From Novosphingobium aerophilum (GTDB lineage Bacteria; Pseudomonadota; Alphaproteobacteria; Sphingomonadales; Sphingomonadaceae), in contig NZ_JACLAU010000002.1 in assembly GCF_014230305.1 (NCBI RefSeq), forward strand, positions 206,056 to 270,055: 64,000 bases of DNA, in the 5' to 3' direction. The translations under genes and the position numbers were made by a program. Below are positions 9,358 to 20,619 of the stretch, piece by piece; positions within the stretch are counted from its first letter, which is position 1; each line of letters opens with the position of its first letter. The notes below the pieces were generated by a model that saw only the letters and a list, made by a program, of their open reading frames with translations, was not told where the DNA came from and ran no database searches.

Positions 9358-9444
9358 TCGTCGTCCGGGGCCTGACCCGGGACAGGGCTGTTCTTCCCCA
9401 ACCGTTGCCAAGCAAGCCCTGCCCCGGCTCAAGGCCGGGGCGAC
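9358..9444. repeat. Inverted repeat with CCGGGGC arms (family D, copy 1)
   Basis: CGTCGTCCGGGGCCTGACCC near 9358 faces CCCCGGCTCAAGGCCGGGGC followed by GACG, ending near 9444, giving a long imperfect stem-loop. It directly follows the family C palindrome. A related half-element follows the second family C copy at about 55531-55570, so the two seem to travel as a pair. No reading frame is supported here. Confidence 0.65.
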
Positions 9445-9542
9445 GATTAGGGGGCGGTCGTGTGCTCTGTGATGAGAGGATCTGAACGTCCAATCTCGGG
9501 CGCAATCGGTCGCCCCATCCGGCCCGGAACCCCGCGCTCGAC

Positions 9543-9896
9543 TCAGCTCCAGCCAGTCGGCGTGGTGCCGCACTGCGCGGGGGGAGCCGGCGGCTCGCCG
9601 TCGCCGAAGGCCACGGGCATCGGGAACCAGCGGTCGCGCGGCGCCGCGGCGCTTTCGGGATCGCTCCAGTCCATCTCGCGGACCCATTCGACCAGGGCCG
9701 TGTCGACCGCCGACTTGCCGGTGGAAACCACCACGAAGGCATCGGCCACCCGGTTGCCGGTGAGCCGCACGCAGACCACGCCGGACTGGCCCAGCAACAC
9801 CCGGGGAACTGAGGGCAAGCCCTGCGCCAGGGCCGTGCACGAAGGCACCAGCGCGAGGAGGATGGCGGCGGCCGGAATCAAGATGCGGGCTAGCAT
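9543..9896 (-). CDS. Exported protein of unknown function, TonB-C-like fold possible
   Basis: This is a 117-aa protein with a clear Sec signal peptide (MLARILIPAAAILLALVP...ALAQG, cleavage near residue 25). The mature part contains GQSGVVCVRLTGNRVADAFVVVSTGKSAVDTALVEW, in separate blocks resembling the beta-alpha-beta TonB C-terminal domain in which a partner residue set follows GxVxxAxVxxSSG. It has no transmembrane anchor or proline-rich spacer, so it is not a full TonB. The gene stands alone between repeats and ada; its function is not known. Confidence 0.6.
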   Translation of the reverse strand: MLARILIPAAAILLALVPSCTALAQGLPSVPRVLLGQSGVVCVRLTGNRVADAFVVVSTGKSAVDTALVEWVREMDWSDPESAAAPRDRWFPMPVAFGDGEPPAPPAQCGTTPTGWS

Positions 9897-10001
9897 GGCG
9901 GCGATTTAGCGCCGGGCCTCCCTCCCCCTCCAGTCGCTTAACCATCCCGAACGGACATTTCTTGCGGCTGTCCACAGGTGGGACAGGACCGGCGCCACGG
10001 C

Positions 10002-11111
10002 TTAACCGCCGCCCGGCGCCTCGCGGCGGAGCAGTTCCTGCTTGATCGCCAGCCCATAGGCATAGCCGCCGAGCGACCCGTCCGAGCGGATCACGCGATG
10101 GCAGGGGATCAGCACCGCCACATTGTTCGCCCCGTTGGCCGATCCGGCGGCCCGCACCGCTGCGGGCTTGCCGGCGGCAGCGGCGATCTCGGCATAGCTG
10201 CGCGTCTCGCCGGGCGGGATGTCGCGCAAGGCCGCCCAGACCCGCTCCTGGAAAGCGGTGCCGCGCACGTCGAGCGGGATGTGCGCACTGGGCCGCCCGG
10301 GTTCCTCGACGGCGGCGACCACCTCGGCCAGCAGCGCGGCGAAGGCGGGGTCCGCCTCGGCCAGGTCGGCGTGGGGAAAGCGGGTGCGCAGGTCCTCGCC
10401 GGTCTCGGCAAAGGACAGGCGGCAGACCCCCCGGTCGGTCGCGGCGACCAGCATCGGGCCAAGCGTGGTGGGGACCACCGCCCAGCGGATCGTCACGCCG
10501 CGGCCGCCGTCGCGCCAGGCCGAGGGAGTCATGCCCAGCCGGCCGTCCTGGGCGGCATAGAAGCGTGAGGGACCAGAGTATCCTCCATCATAGATCGCAT
10601 CGCTGACCCGCTCCGCCCCGCCCAGCGCCGCCAGCGCCCGCTCGCGGCGCAGGCTGCGGGCATAGGCGGCGGGAGACAGTCCGGCGAGGCGGGTGAACAG
10701 ACGCTGGAAATGGGCCGGGCTGTAGCCGGCCGAGGCCGCGAGCGCGCCCAGCGCCGGCGGCTCATCGGCCGCACGGATCGTGGCGATCGCCGCGGCGACC
10801 GCGGCCTCGTCGCGGGCGACATCGTCAGGCAGGCAGCGTTTGCAGGGCCTGAGCCCGGCGGCCCGCGCGGCGGCCCCATCCGCGAAGAACCCGACATTGG
10901 CCCGCGCCGGATGCCGCGCCGCGCAGGACGGCCGGCAATAGATTCCGGTCGAGAACACCCCGGTCACGAAACGCCCGTCGTAGGCCCGGTCGCGGGCCAG
11001 CACGGCCCGCCAGGCCTCTTCGGGTCCGGGCAGGCCTGCCACCGGCCCGGGTGCAGCCCGCGCGGAATCGGTGGGAAGAACGGGTGGGCGGTCGATCACG
11101 GCAGCAGTCAT
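10002..11111 (-). CDS. ada: Ada: methylphosphotriester/O6-methylguanine-DNA methyltransferase and AraC-type activator
   Basis: The 369-aa protein combines both Ada halves. The N-terminal zinc site has Cys59, Cys63, Cys90 and Cys93 (GIYCRPSC and PCKRC), with the same 4/27/3 spacing as E. coli Ada; Cys59 accepts methyl groups from phosphotriesters. A helix-turn-helix AraC region follows (SPAHFQRLFTRLAGLSPAAY). The C-terminal domain carries IPCHRVIRSDGSLGG with the O6-methylguanine acceptor near Cys337. It repairs alkylated DNA and, once methylated, activates its own regulon. An upstream ATG at 11213 is rejected because the ATG at 11111 has a GAAGGGAAA ribosome-binding site. It is divergent from a serine protease gene. 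Confidence 0.95.
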   Translation of the reverse strand: MTAAVIDRPPVLPTDSARAAPGPVAGLPGPEEAWRAVLARDRAYDGRFVTGVFSTGIYCRPSCAARHPARANVGFFADGAAARAAGLRPCKRCLPDDVARDEAAVAAAIATIRAADEPPALGALAASAGYSPAHFQRLFTRLAGLSPAAYARSLRRERALAALGGAERVSDAIYDGGYSGPSRFYAAQDGRLGMTPSAWRDGGRGVTIRWAVVPTTLGPMLVAATDRGVCRLSFAETGEDLRTRFPHADLAEADPAFAALLAEVVAAVEEPGRPSAHIPLDVRGTAFQERVWAALRDIPPGETRSYAEIAAAAGKPAAVRAAGSANGANNVAVLIPCHRVIRSDGSLGGYAYGLAIKQELLRREAPGGG

Positions 11112-11219
11112 GGCATGTTTCCCTTCGCGGGCAAGAGGCGCGCCGGGCATGCCACCTTCGTCGCAGACCGCCATCCCGGGGATTGCGCTCAAACCCTGCA
11201 CCGGGCTACCCACCCGGCG

Positions 11220-12779
11220 ATGATCCGGCTGCTCGCCCTGTTGGTTTCGCTTTGCGCGGCCTTGACCCTGGCTTTCGCCCCGCAGCGGCTCGCCGCGGAC
11301 CCGACCGACATCGCCGCCGCCTCGCGATCAGTGGTCCGCGTGGTGCTGATCTCACGCAGCGGCGGCGAGGTGCAGTTGATCGGGCACGGCTCGGGCTTCG
11401 CGGTGGCGCCCGATCTGGTGGTGACCAATGCCCATGTCATCGCGCCGATGGCGGATAATCCGGACATGCGCGTCGGGGTGGTCCCCTCGCAGGGCAAGAG
11501 CGGCTACTTCGCCAAGGTCGTGGCCTATTCCCCGCGCAACGATCTGGCGCTGCTGCGCTTGTCGGAAAAGGGTAACCTGACGCCGGCCACCCTGTTCACC
11601 GGCGCCGTGACCGATGGCGAGGACGTCTACGCCGTGGGCTATCCCGGCAACGTCGACCAGGCCCAGGGGCTCGACCCGTCCGACCTGATGAGCCCGACCG
11701 TGCCGGTCAAGAGCCGCGGCGCGGTCTCGGCCGGGCGCAGCAGCAAGGGCTTCGAGACGATCCTCCACACCGCGCAGCTCAGCACGGGCAATTCGGGCGG
11801 CCCGCTGCTCGATTCCTGCGGGCGGGTGATCGGCGCCAATTCGTTCGGGACCGCATCGAACAGCGCGGCGGATTCGGAATTCTACTTCGCCGTCTCGATG
11901 CGCGAGATCGCCCGCTTCCTGATCGGCGCCAAGGTCACCCCGCGCACCACGGGAGAACCGTGCCGATCGATCGCCGAGCTCGATGCGCTGGAGCGGGAAC
12001 GCCAGGCCGGGGCGCGGGCCCAGTCCGAGGAGCTGCAGCGCGCCGCGGCGGCCCGCCAGGACGCCGCGCTGCAGGAGGCGAACCGCCAGGCCGTGCTGGA
12101 AGTGATTGCCGGGCGCGAAAACCACATGGCCTTTGCCGGGCTGGCTCTGCTGCTCGCCGCGCTGGCCGGCGGAGCGAGCCTGTGGCTGGGCCAGCAGCGG
12201 CGGCGCAAGGAGCGCAAGCTGGCGCTGGTCGCCGCCGGGCTCTGCCTGGTGCTGGCCCCGATCGCCTGGTTCACCCGCCCCTCGATCAGCGAGATCGATT
12301 CGCGCGCGCAGGCCCTGGTCGCGGCGGCCGATGCGACGCCGAGCGCGGCGGCCAGCGAGCCCGCGCCTGCCTCCACTCCGCCGCTGATCTGCGTGTTCAA
12401 TCCCCAGCGCAGCCGGGTGACCGTGTCCGAAACGGCCGATGTCCCGCTCAGCTTCGCGCCCGATGGCTGCGTCAACGGCAAGACCCAGTACGGCCTGGGC
12501 GCCGACGGCTGGGCCCGTGTGCTGGCCCCCAATGGCGAAGATGCGGTCACCGTCGCCACCTTCGATCCGGAATCGCGGACGTACCGCCAGGACCGCTACC
12601 TGCTCGATCTGGACACGATGGGCCGGGTGCGGGCCGAGCGCGCGCGCTATCCCGCCCCGGCCTGCGGTGCGGGCGAGGCCGAGGCGCGGCGGCTGGCCGA
12701 TTCCCAGGCCGCGATCCGGGCCCTGCTGCCCGACACGCCGAACGAGCGGCTGGTCTACGATTGCCATCCGGCCCAGTAG
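11220..12779 (+). CDS. Membrane-anchored trypsin-like (S1/DegP-type) serine protease
   Basis: The 519-aa protein starts with a signal peptide or anchor (MIRLLALLVSLCAALTLAF). A protease domain has the triad His72 (TNAHVIA), Asp108 (RNDLALLRL) and Ser192 (STGNSGGPL). A Gln/Ala/Glu-rich coiled coil follows at about 255-300, then two hydrophobic segments at about 302-320 and 335-352, and a C-terminal exported domain with several Cys residues. There is no PDZ domain. Envelope proteolysis is inferred; the substrate is unknown. The C-terminal part matches nothing I recognise. Confidence 0.8.
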   Translation: MIRLLALLVSLCAALTLAFAPQRLAADPTDIAAASRSVVRVVLISRSGGEVQLIGHGSGFAVAPDLVVTNAHVIAPMADNPDMRVGVVPSQGKSGYFAKVVAYSPRNDLALLRLSEKGNLTPATLFTGAVTDGEDVYAVGYPGNVDQAQGLDPSDLMSPTVPVKSRGAVSAGRSSKGFETILHTAQLSTGNSGGPLLDSCGRVIGANSFGTASNSAADSEFYFAVSMREIARFLIGAKVTPRTTGEPCRSIAELDALERERQAGARAQSEELQRAAAARQDAALQEANRQAVLEVIAGRENHMAFAGLALLLAALAGGASLWLGQQRRRKERKLALVAAGLCLVLAPIAWFTRPSISEIDSRAQALVAAADATPSAAASEPAPASTPPLICVFNPQRSRVTVSETADVPLSFAPDGCVNGKTQYGLGADGWARVLAPNGEDAVTVATFDPESRTYRQDRYLLDLDTMGRVRAERARYPAPACGAGEAEARRLADSQAAIRALLPDTPNERLVYDCHPAQ

Positions 12780-13064
12780 GGTCCATGGCCATGGCTCCCG
12801 GGATTCGAAGGGCCATGCCGCACTGCAACGACGGGATTCCGTCGCTTTCCGGCCCGCTTCCGCCGCCGTGTTAATCGCTCGATGAAACGGGGGAATTCCG
12901 GGCGGCATAAGACTTAAGTCCACCGCCTTGCATCCCCGGCCGTTCGTTGCTAGGCGCGCCCCCGACGAACAGGGGCGTCAGCACGGGCAAGGTCGAACAA
13001 CGGCTCCGCTGCCCAGCCGTGCTACCCGGTCCATCCGGCACCCGTTGAGAAGGAAACGACGCGC
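12780..13064. other. Gene-free region upstream of the ATP synthase operon
   Basis: These 285 bp contain no supported reading frame. The promoter of the atpHAGDC operon should lie here, but no convincing -35/-10 pair stands out; a less GC-rich stretch near 12905-12925 (GGCATAAGACTTAAG) is the most promoter-like part. A GAGAAGGAAACGA ribosome-binding site precedes the GTG start of atpH. Confidence 0.4.
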
Positions 13065-13619
13065 GTGGAGAATTCCGCCGGCATCACCGCCAGCCTGCAG
13101 GGGCGCTACGCCTCGGCGCTTTTCGATCTCGCGCGCGAGCAGAACAGCGTCGCCGCGGTCGAAGCCGACCTCGACCAGTTGGGTGAGGCGATCAAGGGCA
13201 CGGATGATCTGGCCGCCCTGCTGCGCAACCCCAAGGTGACCCGCGAAGCCGCCGGCAAGGCGATCGACGGCGTCGCGGCGCTGCTCGGCCTGTCGCCGCT
13301 GACCCGCAACTTCCTGGGGGTGCTCGCCGGCAACCGCCGCCTGTCGGCCCTGCCCGAGATCATCCGCGCCTTTGCCGCCATCGCCGCCGCCGATCGTGGC
13401 GAGGTCACCGCCGAAGTCACCAGCGCCCATCCGCTCTCGGACGACCAGCTCGGCGCGCTCGGCGCCAAGCTGCAGGCGCGCGAAGGCCGCAAGATCAAGC
13501 TCAAGGCGAGCGTCGATCCCGAACTGCTGGGCGGGCTGGTTGTCCGCATCGGCAGCACCCAGATCGACAGCTCGATCCGCACCCGTCTCAATACGCTCGC
13601 CCAGGCCATGAAGGGCTAA
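13065..13619 (+). CDS. atpH: F1Fo ATP synthase subunit delta
   Basis: The 184-aa subunit delta links F1 to the peripheral stalk. [15 protein letters not shown] at the N-terminus is the diagnostic start of the OSCP/delta family, and the C-terminal [21 protein letters not shown] is the conserved closing motif. The start is GTG, with a strong AGAAGGAAA Shine-Dalgarno about 10 nt upstream. It is first in the F1 operon atpHAGDC; as usual in alphaproteobacteria the Fo genes are not attached. Confidence 0.95.
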   Translation: MENSAGITASLQGRYASALFDLAREQNSVAAVEADLDQLGEAIKGTDDLAALLRNPKVTREAAGKAIDGVAALLGLSPLTRNFLGVLAGNRRLSALPEIIRAFAAIAAADRGEVTAEVTSAHPLSDDQLGALGAKLQAREGRKIKLKASVDPELLGGLVVRIGSTQIDSSIRTRLNTLAQAMKG

Positions 13620-15161
<1,542 letters not shown>

Positions 15162-15190
15162 GGTACGCAGACCGGACACGTCGCCCCACA

Positions 15191-15278
15191 CGTCATCCTG
15201 AACTTGTTTCAGGATCCATCTCCCGGGATGGCACGGTGCGTGGGGCGGCATGGATGCTGAAACAAGTTCAGCATGACG
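15191..15278. repeat. Inverted repeat between atpA and atpG (family B)
   Basis: The arm 15191-15219 (CGTCATCCTGAACTTGTTTC...) and the arm 15250-15278 (...GAAACAAGTTCAGCATGACG) are reverse complements at 27 of 29 positions, with a 30-bp loop. The hairpin would sit within the atp mRNA, 22 bp before the atpG start. It looks like a dispersed palindromic element rather than a terminator, because no T-run follows. Confidence 0.8.
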
Positions 15279-15300
15279 ACAAGAGGATGGGTCTAGGCTT

Positions 15301-16176
15301 ATGGCCAGCCTTAAGGAACTCAAGCTGCGGATCAACTCGGTCAAGTCGACCCAGAAGATCACCAAGGCCAAGCAGATGGTCGCAGCGGCCAAGCTGCGCA
15401 AGGCGCAGGCCGCTGCCGAGGCCGCGCGTCCCTATGCCGCGCGCCTGGCCACCGTGATGGGCAGCCTGGCCGGCAAGGTTACGGTTTCGGGGTCGAGCCC
15501 GAAGCTGCTGGCCGGCACCGGCAAGGACCAGGTCCACCTGCTGGTGGTGGCCAACAGCGACCGTGGCCTGTGCGGCGCGTTCAACTCGAACATCGTCAAG
15601 GCCGCCAAGCAGAAGGCCAATGAGCTGGAAGCCCAGGGCAAGACTGTCCTGTTCTACCTGATCGGCCGCAAGGGCCGCGCCGCGATCCGGCGTGACTGGC
15701 CCAACGCGATCGTCGCGAACTTCGACACCACCGGCGTGCGCGAGGCGGGCTTCACCGAGGCCGAGGCGGTCGCGGCCGAGCTGCTGGCCCTGTACGAATC
15801 CGGCAAGTTCGACATCGCTCACCTGTTCTTCTCGAAGTTCCGCAGCGCGCTGGTGCAGGTGCCGACCGTGCAGCAGATCATCCCGGTCCCCACCCCGGCC
15901 GCCGCCGCGACCGATGACGGCGCCGTGGTGGAATACGAGCCGGACGAGGAAACCATCCTGGTCGAGCTGCTGCCGCGCTACCTGCGCACCCAGCTGTTCG
16001 GCGCGCTGCTGGAAAACGCGGCCTCCGAACAGGGTGCCTCGATGACCGCGATGGACAACGCCACGCGCAACGCCGGCGAGCTGATCAACAAGCTGACCAT
16101 CCAGTACAACCGCAGCCGCCAGGCCGCGATCACGACCGAACTGATTGAAATCATTGCCGGCGCGGAAGCGCTCTAA
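15301..16176 (+). CDS. atpG: F1Fo ATP synthase subunit gamma
   Basis: The 291-aa central-stalk subunit opens with [31 protein letters not shown] split over the conserved N-terminal helix, and the C-terminal helix holds [15 protein letters not shown] and [18 protein letters not shown], the family signature. It rotates inside the alpha3beta3 ring to couple proton flow to ATP synthesis. The start ATG lies 22 bp after the hairpin in the atpA-atpG gap, and no strong Shine-Dalgarno is present besides GAGGATGG. Confidence 0.97.
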   Translation: MASLKELKLRINSVKSTQKITKAKQMVAAAKLRKAQAAAEAARPYAARLATVMGSLAGKVTVSGSSPKLLAGTGKDQVHLLVVANSDRGLCGAFNSNIVKAAKQKANELEAQGKTVLFYLIGRKGRAAIRRDWPNAIVANFDTTGVREAGFTEAEAVAAELLALYESGKFDIAHLFFSKFRSALVQVPTVQQIIPVPTPAAAATDDGAVVEYEPDEETILVELLPRYLRTQLFGALLENAASEQGASMTAMDNATRNAGELINKLTIQYNRSRQAAITTELIEIIAGAEAL

Positions 16177-17652
<1,476 letters not shown>

Positions 17653-17692
17653 TAACAGTGCCCCGCCCGCAAGGGCCGGGGCGCCGCAACCG

Positions 17693-17822
17693 CCCCTCCC
17701 ATTCGTGGGAGGGGCCGAGGAAGGGCCTGTTGGGCGACCTTTCCTTGGACCAACGAGCCCTCCCCCAGCCCCTCCCGCCAGCGGGAGGGGAGTTTAGAGG
17801 CCCTCCGGCAAGCGGAGGGGAG
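17693..17822. repeat. Cluster of GC hairpins between atpD and atpC
   Basis: Three short stem-loops follow one another: CCTCCCATTCGTGGGAGG near 17694, CCCTCCCGCCAGCGGGAGGG near 17777-17798, and CCCTCCGGCAAGCGGAGGG near 17801-17820. The last two are each followed by the same GGAGTTT string. The second such string (GGGGAGTTTGATC) lies at Shine-Dalgarno distance from atpC. The spacing to atpC, 177 bp, is far larger than elsewhere in the operon. Confidence 0.7.
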
Positions 17823-17829
17823 TTTGATC

Positions 17830-18084
17830 ATGCTCCACTTCGAACTCGTCACCCCTGCCAAGCTCGTGCGGAGCGAGAACGTCCACATGGTGGTCGTCCC
17901 CGGCAGCGAGGGTGAATTCGGCGTACTGGAAGGCCACGCGCCCTTCATGTCGACGGTCAAGGACGGCGTGATCCGGATCTACAAGACCGAAAACGGCACG
18001 CCCGAGGAGATCGCGGTCTCCGGCGGCTTTGCCGAGGTCGGCGCCAACGGGCTGACCGTGCTGGCGGAACACGTCGAGGGCTGA
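17830..18084 (+). CDS. atpC: F1Fo ATP synthase subunit epsilon
   Basis: The product of 84 aa is the short alphaproteobacterial epsilon subunit: [24 protein letters not shown] is the start of the beta-sandwich domain and [13 protein letters not shown] its hallmark. The C-terminal helical hairpin found in longer forms is almost absent. It helps link gamma to the c-ring and can inhibit ATPase activity. An in-frame TTG lies at 17824, but the ATG at 17830 has GGGGAG at good spacing, and that Shine-Dalgarno belongs to the upstream hairpin repeat. It ends the operon before a terminator. Confidence 0.95.
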   Translation: MLHFELVTPAKLVRSENVHMVVVPGSEGEFGVLEGHAPFMSTVKDGVIRIYKTENGTPEEIAVSGGFAEVGANGLTVLAEHVEG

Positions 18085-18113
18085 GCCAGCCTCATCCTTC
18101 CCATGACGATCAG

Positions 18114-18134
18114 GGCGGCTTCGGCCGCCTTTTT
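18114..18134 (+). terminator. Intrinsic terminator of the atp operon
   Basis: A 6-bp GC stem GGCGGC / GCCGCC closes on a TTCG tetraloop and is followed at once by five T residues. It lies 30 bp after the atpC stop and before the convergent DUF6265 gene. Confidence 0.85.
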
Positions 18135-18154
18135 CGTGCGCTGTTGTCCCCGCC

Positions 18155-18610
18155 TCAATGATCGGGGGCGGTCTCGACCGGGCGATAATTGGTCCGCACC
18201 GCATCGCTGCCGTCCATCCGGGACTGCTCGATGGTCAGCAACTGGCCCGCCCGGGCATAGCGGATGCGCTGCGGGAAATCGTGGCCCGGATTGGCGAACT
18301 CGATCGCATCTCCGCTGACGAAGGCCTGGGGAAACTCGACCGGGCTGGCCCCCTTGGCCTGGGCCACCAGCACCAGCCCCCCATCCCGCCGGACGATCCG
18401 GAGCGAATCCCAGCCCTGCACGTCGGGACCGAAGCCGTGGCGGGCCATGCCCTGCATCGTGTCGCCGCGCGGCTTCAGCCAGACCTCGTCCGCCCACTCC
18501 GCGCCCCGCTCCATCGCCCAGGTCCCGGCGAGCCAGGCCGGCAACGGGCCGGCGGCCGAGAGCGGGGAAGCGGCCAGCAAGGCCAGGGCGGCAAGGATCA
18601 CGCGGGTCAT
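18155..18610 (-). CDS. Exported DUF6265-like protein
   Basis: The 151-aa protein has an N-terminal Sec signal peptide (VILAALALLAASPLSAAG, cleavage near 20). The mature domain begins PAWLAGTWAMERG and contains WLKPRGDTMQGMARHG, EFANPGHDFPQRIRYAR and a closing beta strand, features of the DUF6265 lipocalin-like family of secreted proteins. The function is unknown. It converges on the atp operon terminator. Confidence 0.65.
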   Translation of the reverse strand: MTRVILAALALLAASPLSAAGPLPAWLAGTWAMERGAEWADEVWLKPRGDTMQGMARHGFGPDVQGWDSLRIVRRDGGLVLVAQAKGASPVEFPQAFVSGDAIEFANPGHDFPQRIRYARAGQLLTIEQSRMDGSDAVRTNYRPVETAPDH

Positions 18611-18652
18611 GACGTGCTGATGCCACGGACCGGCCGGTCGACCAAGCCGGCT

Positions 18653-18976
18653 CTAACGTCCCCGCCCCAGCCCTTTCGTCCGGCGTGGCATCGTGATGGC
18701 GTGAAAATCGGCCGGCTTGGTGGCAATCCACGCCAGGAACCGGGCAAGGTCCGGATGGGAGCGCAGCCCGGTCACCTCGGCCCCCAGGCGCTGCAACTCG
18801 GCATGGCCCAGCGTGGCGTGGATGGTGCGGTGGCAGATCGGGTGAACCGGCACGGTCTCGCGTCCGCCCCGGCTCTTCGGCACGGGGTGATGGCGCTCGA
18901 TCCGCCGCCCGAGCGGACGCTCGCACAGCCAGCACCGTTCGGGGTCTGATCCGGAAATTTCGGCCGGCCCGTCCAT
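18653..18976 (-). CDS. Small HNH endonuclease domain protein
   Basis: This 107-aa protein has a CWLC pair at about 15-18, then IERHHPVPKSRGG, the beta-beta-alpha metal core with the catalytic His, and VHPICHRTIH supplying the last His/Cys ligands. The remaining 50 residues form a helical tail. Stand-alone HNH proteins of this size occur widely in alphaproteobacterial chromosomes and their role is not established. It is divergent from cpaF, with 122 bp between the starts. Confidence 0.7.
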   Translation of the reverse strand: MDGPAEISGSDPERCWLCERPLGRRIERHHPVPKSRGGRETVPVHPICHRTIHATLGHAELQRLGAEVTGLRSHPDLARFLAWIATKPADFHAITMPRRTKGLGRGR

Positions 18977-19098
18977 TGCCCTGCCAGGTCCTTTAGAAAG
19001 TTTTCAAAGTTTCAACCATATAAATGGCCCCGAACGCAATGGCACGGCCGGCCCAGGCCCTGTGTCGCGAGACGATCTGGACCGAGAAAGTTTTTAAA

Positions 19099-20619
19099 AT
19101 GAACGCATTCGGGCGGAAGAACGGGATCGGCGGCATGGCCCCGGGTGCACGCCCGTCGTTCGGCGTTGCCCGACCGATGTCCGGCGGCAGCAGCGGTGCC
19201 GCGCCGAACCGATCGGCCGTTCCCGGCGAATATGCACCGCCGCCGGGCGCAGAAAGCGCTCCGCCCGCCGCACTCGATCCGAACAAGGGCGACGCGATGT
19301 CGCGGCTCAACGACCGGTCGACCCAGGTCGTCGAGAACCAGTACCAGGCCGAGGGCTTCGAAGCCTCGGTCCACAAGATCAAGGAGCAGGTCCTTCCCCG
19401 CCTGCTCGAACGCGTCGATCCCGAGGCCGCGGCGACCCTGTCCAAGGACGAGCTGTCCGAGGAATTCCGCCCGATCATCCTCGAGGTGCTGGCCGAGCTG
19501 AAGATCACCCTCAACCGGCGCGAACAGTTCGCGCTGGAAAAGGTGCTCATCGACGAACTGCTCGGCTTCGGCCCGCTGGAAGAGCTGCTGAACGATCCCG
19601 ACGTGTCGGACATCATGGTCAACGGTCCGGACCAGACCTACATCGAAAAGAAGGGCAAGCTGCAGCTCGCCCCGATCCGCTTCCGCGACGAGCAGCACCT
19701 GTTCCAGATCGCCCAGCGCATCGTCAACCAGGTCGGCCGCCGCGTCGACCAGACCACGCCGCTGGCCGACGCCCGCCTCAAGGACGGCAGCCGCGTCAAC
19801 GTGATCGTCCCCCCGCTGTCGCTGCGCGGCACGGCCATCTCGATCCGTAAGTTTTCCGAGAAGCCGATCACGCTCGACATGCTGCGCGATTTCGGTTCGA
19901 TGTCGGACAAGATGTGCACCGCGCTGAAGATCGCGGGCGCGTGCCGCATGAACATCGTCATCTCGGGCGGTACGGGTTCGGGCAAGACAACCATGCTCAA
20001 CGCCCTGTCGAAGATGATCGACCCGGGCGAGCGCGTGCTGACCATCGAGGACGCGGCGGAACTGCGCCTGCAACAGCCGCACTGGCTGCCGCTGGAAACC
20101 CGCCCGCCCAACCTGGAAGGCCAGGGCGCCATCACCATCGGCGATCTCGTCAAGAACGCGCTGCGTATGCGCCCGGACCGGATCATCCTGGGCGAAATCC
20201 GCGGCGCCGAGTGCTTCGACCTGCTCGCGGCGATGAACACCGGCCACGACGGATCGATGTGCACACTTCACGCGAACTCCCCGCGCGAATGCCTTGGCCG
20301 TATGGAAAACATGATCCTGATGGGCGACATCAAGATCCCCAAGGAAGCAATCAGCCGCCAGATCGCCGAATCGGTCGACCTGATCGTCCAGGTCAAGCGC
20401 CTGCGCGATGGTTCGCGCCGCACGACCAACATCACCGAGGTGATCGGAATGGAAGGCGACGTGATCGTGACCCAGGAGCTGTTCAAGTTCGAATATCTGG
20501 ACGAGAGCGAGGACGGCAAGATCATCGGCGAGTTCCGCTCCACCGGCCTGCGCCCCTACACGCTCGAAAAGGCCCGCCAGTTCGGATTCGACCAGGCCTA
20601 TCTCGAGGCTTGCCTCTGA
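19099..20619 (+). CDS. cpaF: CpaF/TadA-type secretion ATPase
   Basis: The 506-aa protein belongs to the type II/IV secretion ATPase family that powers Flp/Tad pilus assembly. A low-complexity N-terminus of about 90 residues precedes the helical region (EFRPIILEVLAELKITLNR), DPDVSDIMVNGPD, Walker A SGGTGSGKTTML near residue 291, the Walker B block PDRIILGEIRG and the HDGSMCTLHANSP His box. The start MNAFGRKNG is chosen over the in-frame ATG at 19024 because GAGAAAG precedes it. No other tad/cpa gene is adjacent; a lone Flp pilin gene lies at 49.6 kb. Confidence 0.92.
   Translation: MNAFGRKNGIGGMAPGARPSFGVARPMSGGSSGAAPNRSAVPGEYAPPPGAESAPPAALDPNKGDAMSRLNDRSTQVVENQYQAEGFEASVHKIKEQVLPRLLERVDPEAAATLSKDELSEEFRPIILEVLAELKITLNRREQFALEKVLIDELLGFGPLEELLNDPDVSDIMVNGPDQTYIEKKGKLQLAPIRFRDEQHLFQIAQRIVNQVGRRVDQTTPLADARLKDGSRVNVIVPPLSLRGTAISIRKFSEKPITLDMLRDFGSMSDKMCTALKIAGACRMNIVISGGTGSGKTTMLNALSKMIDPGERVLTIEDAAELRLQQPHWLPLETRPPNLEGQGAITIGDLVKNALRMRPDRIILGEIRGAECFDLLAAMNTGHDGSMCTLHANSPRECLGRMENMILMGDIKIPKEAISRQIAESVDLIVQVKRLRDGSRRTTNITEVIGMEGDVIVTQELFKFEYLDESEDGKIIGEFRSTGLRPYTLEKARQFGFDQAYLEACL

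Noticed and set aside
10002..11213. Longer Ada start at 11213
   Set aside because: It would add 34 residues overlapping the divergent promoter region, and the internal ATG at 11111 has the Shine-Dalgarno.
19099..20619. Conjugation or type IV secretion locus around cpaF
   Set aside because: No VirB, relaxase or pilus genes are adjacent, and the sequence fits CpaF/TadA rather than VirB11.
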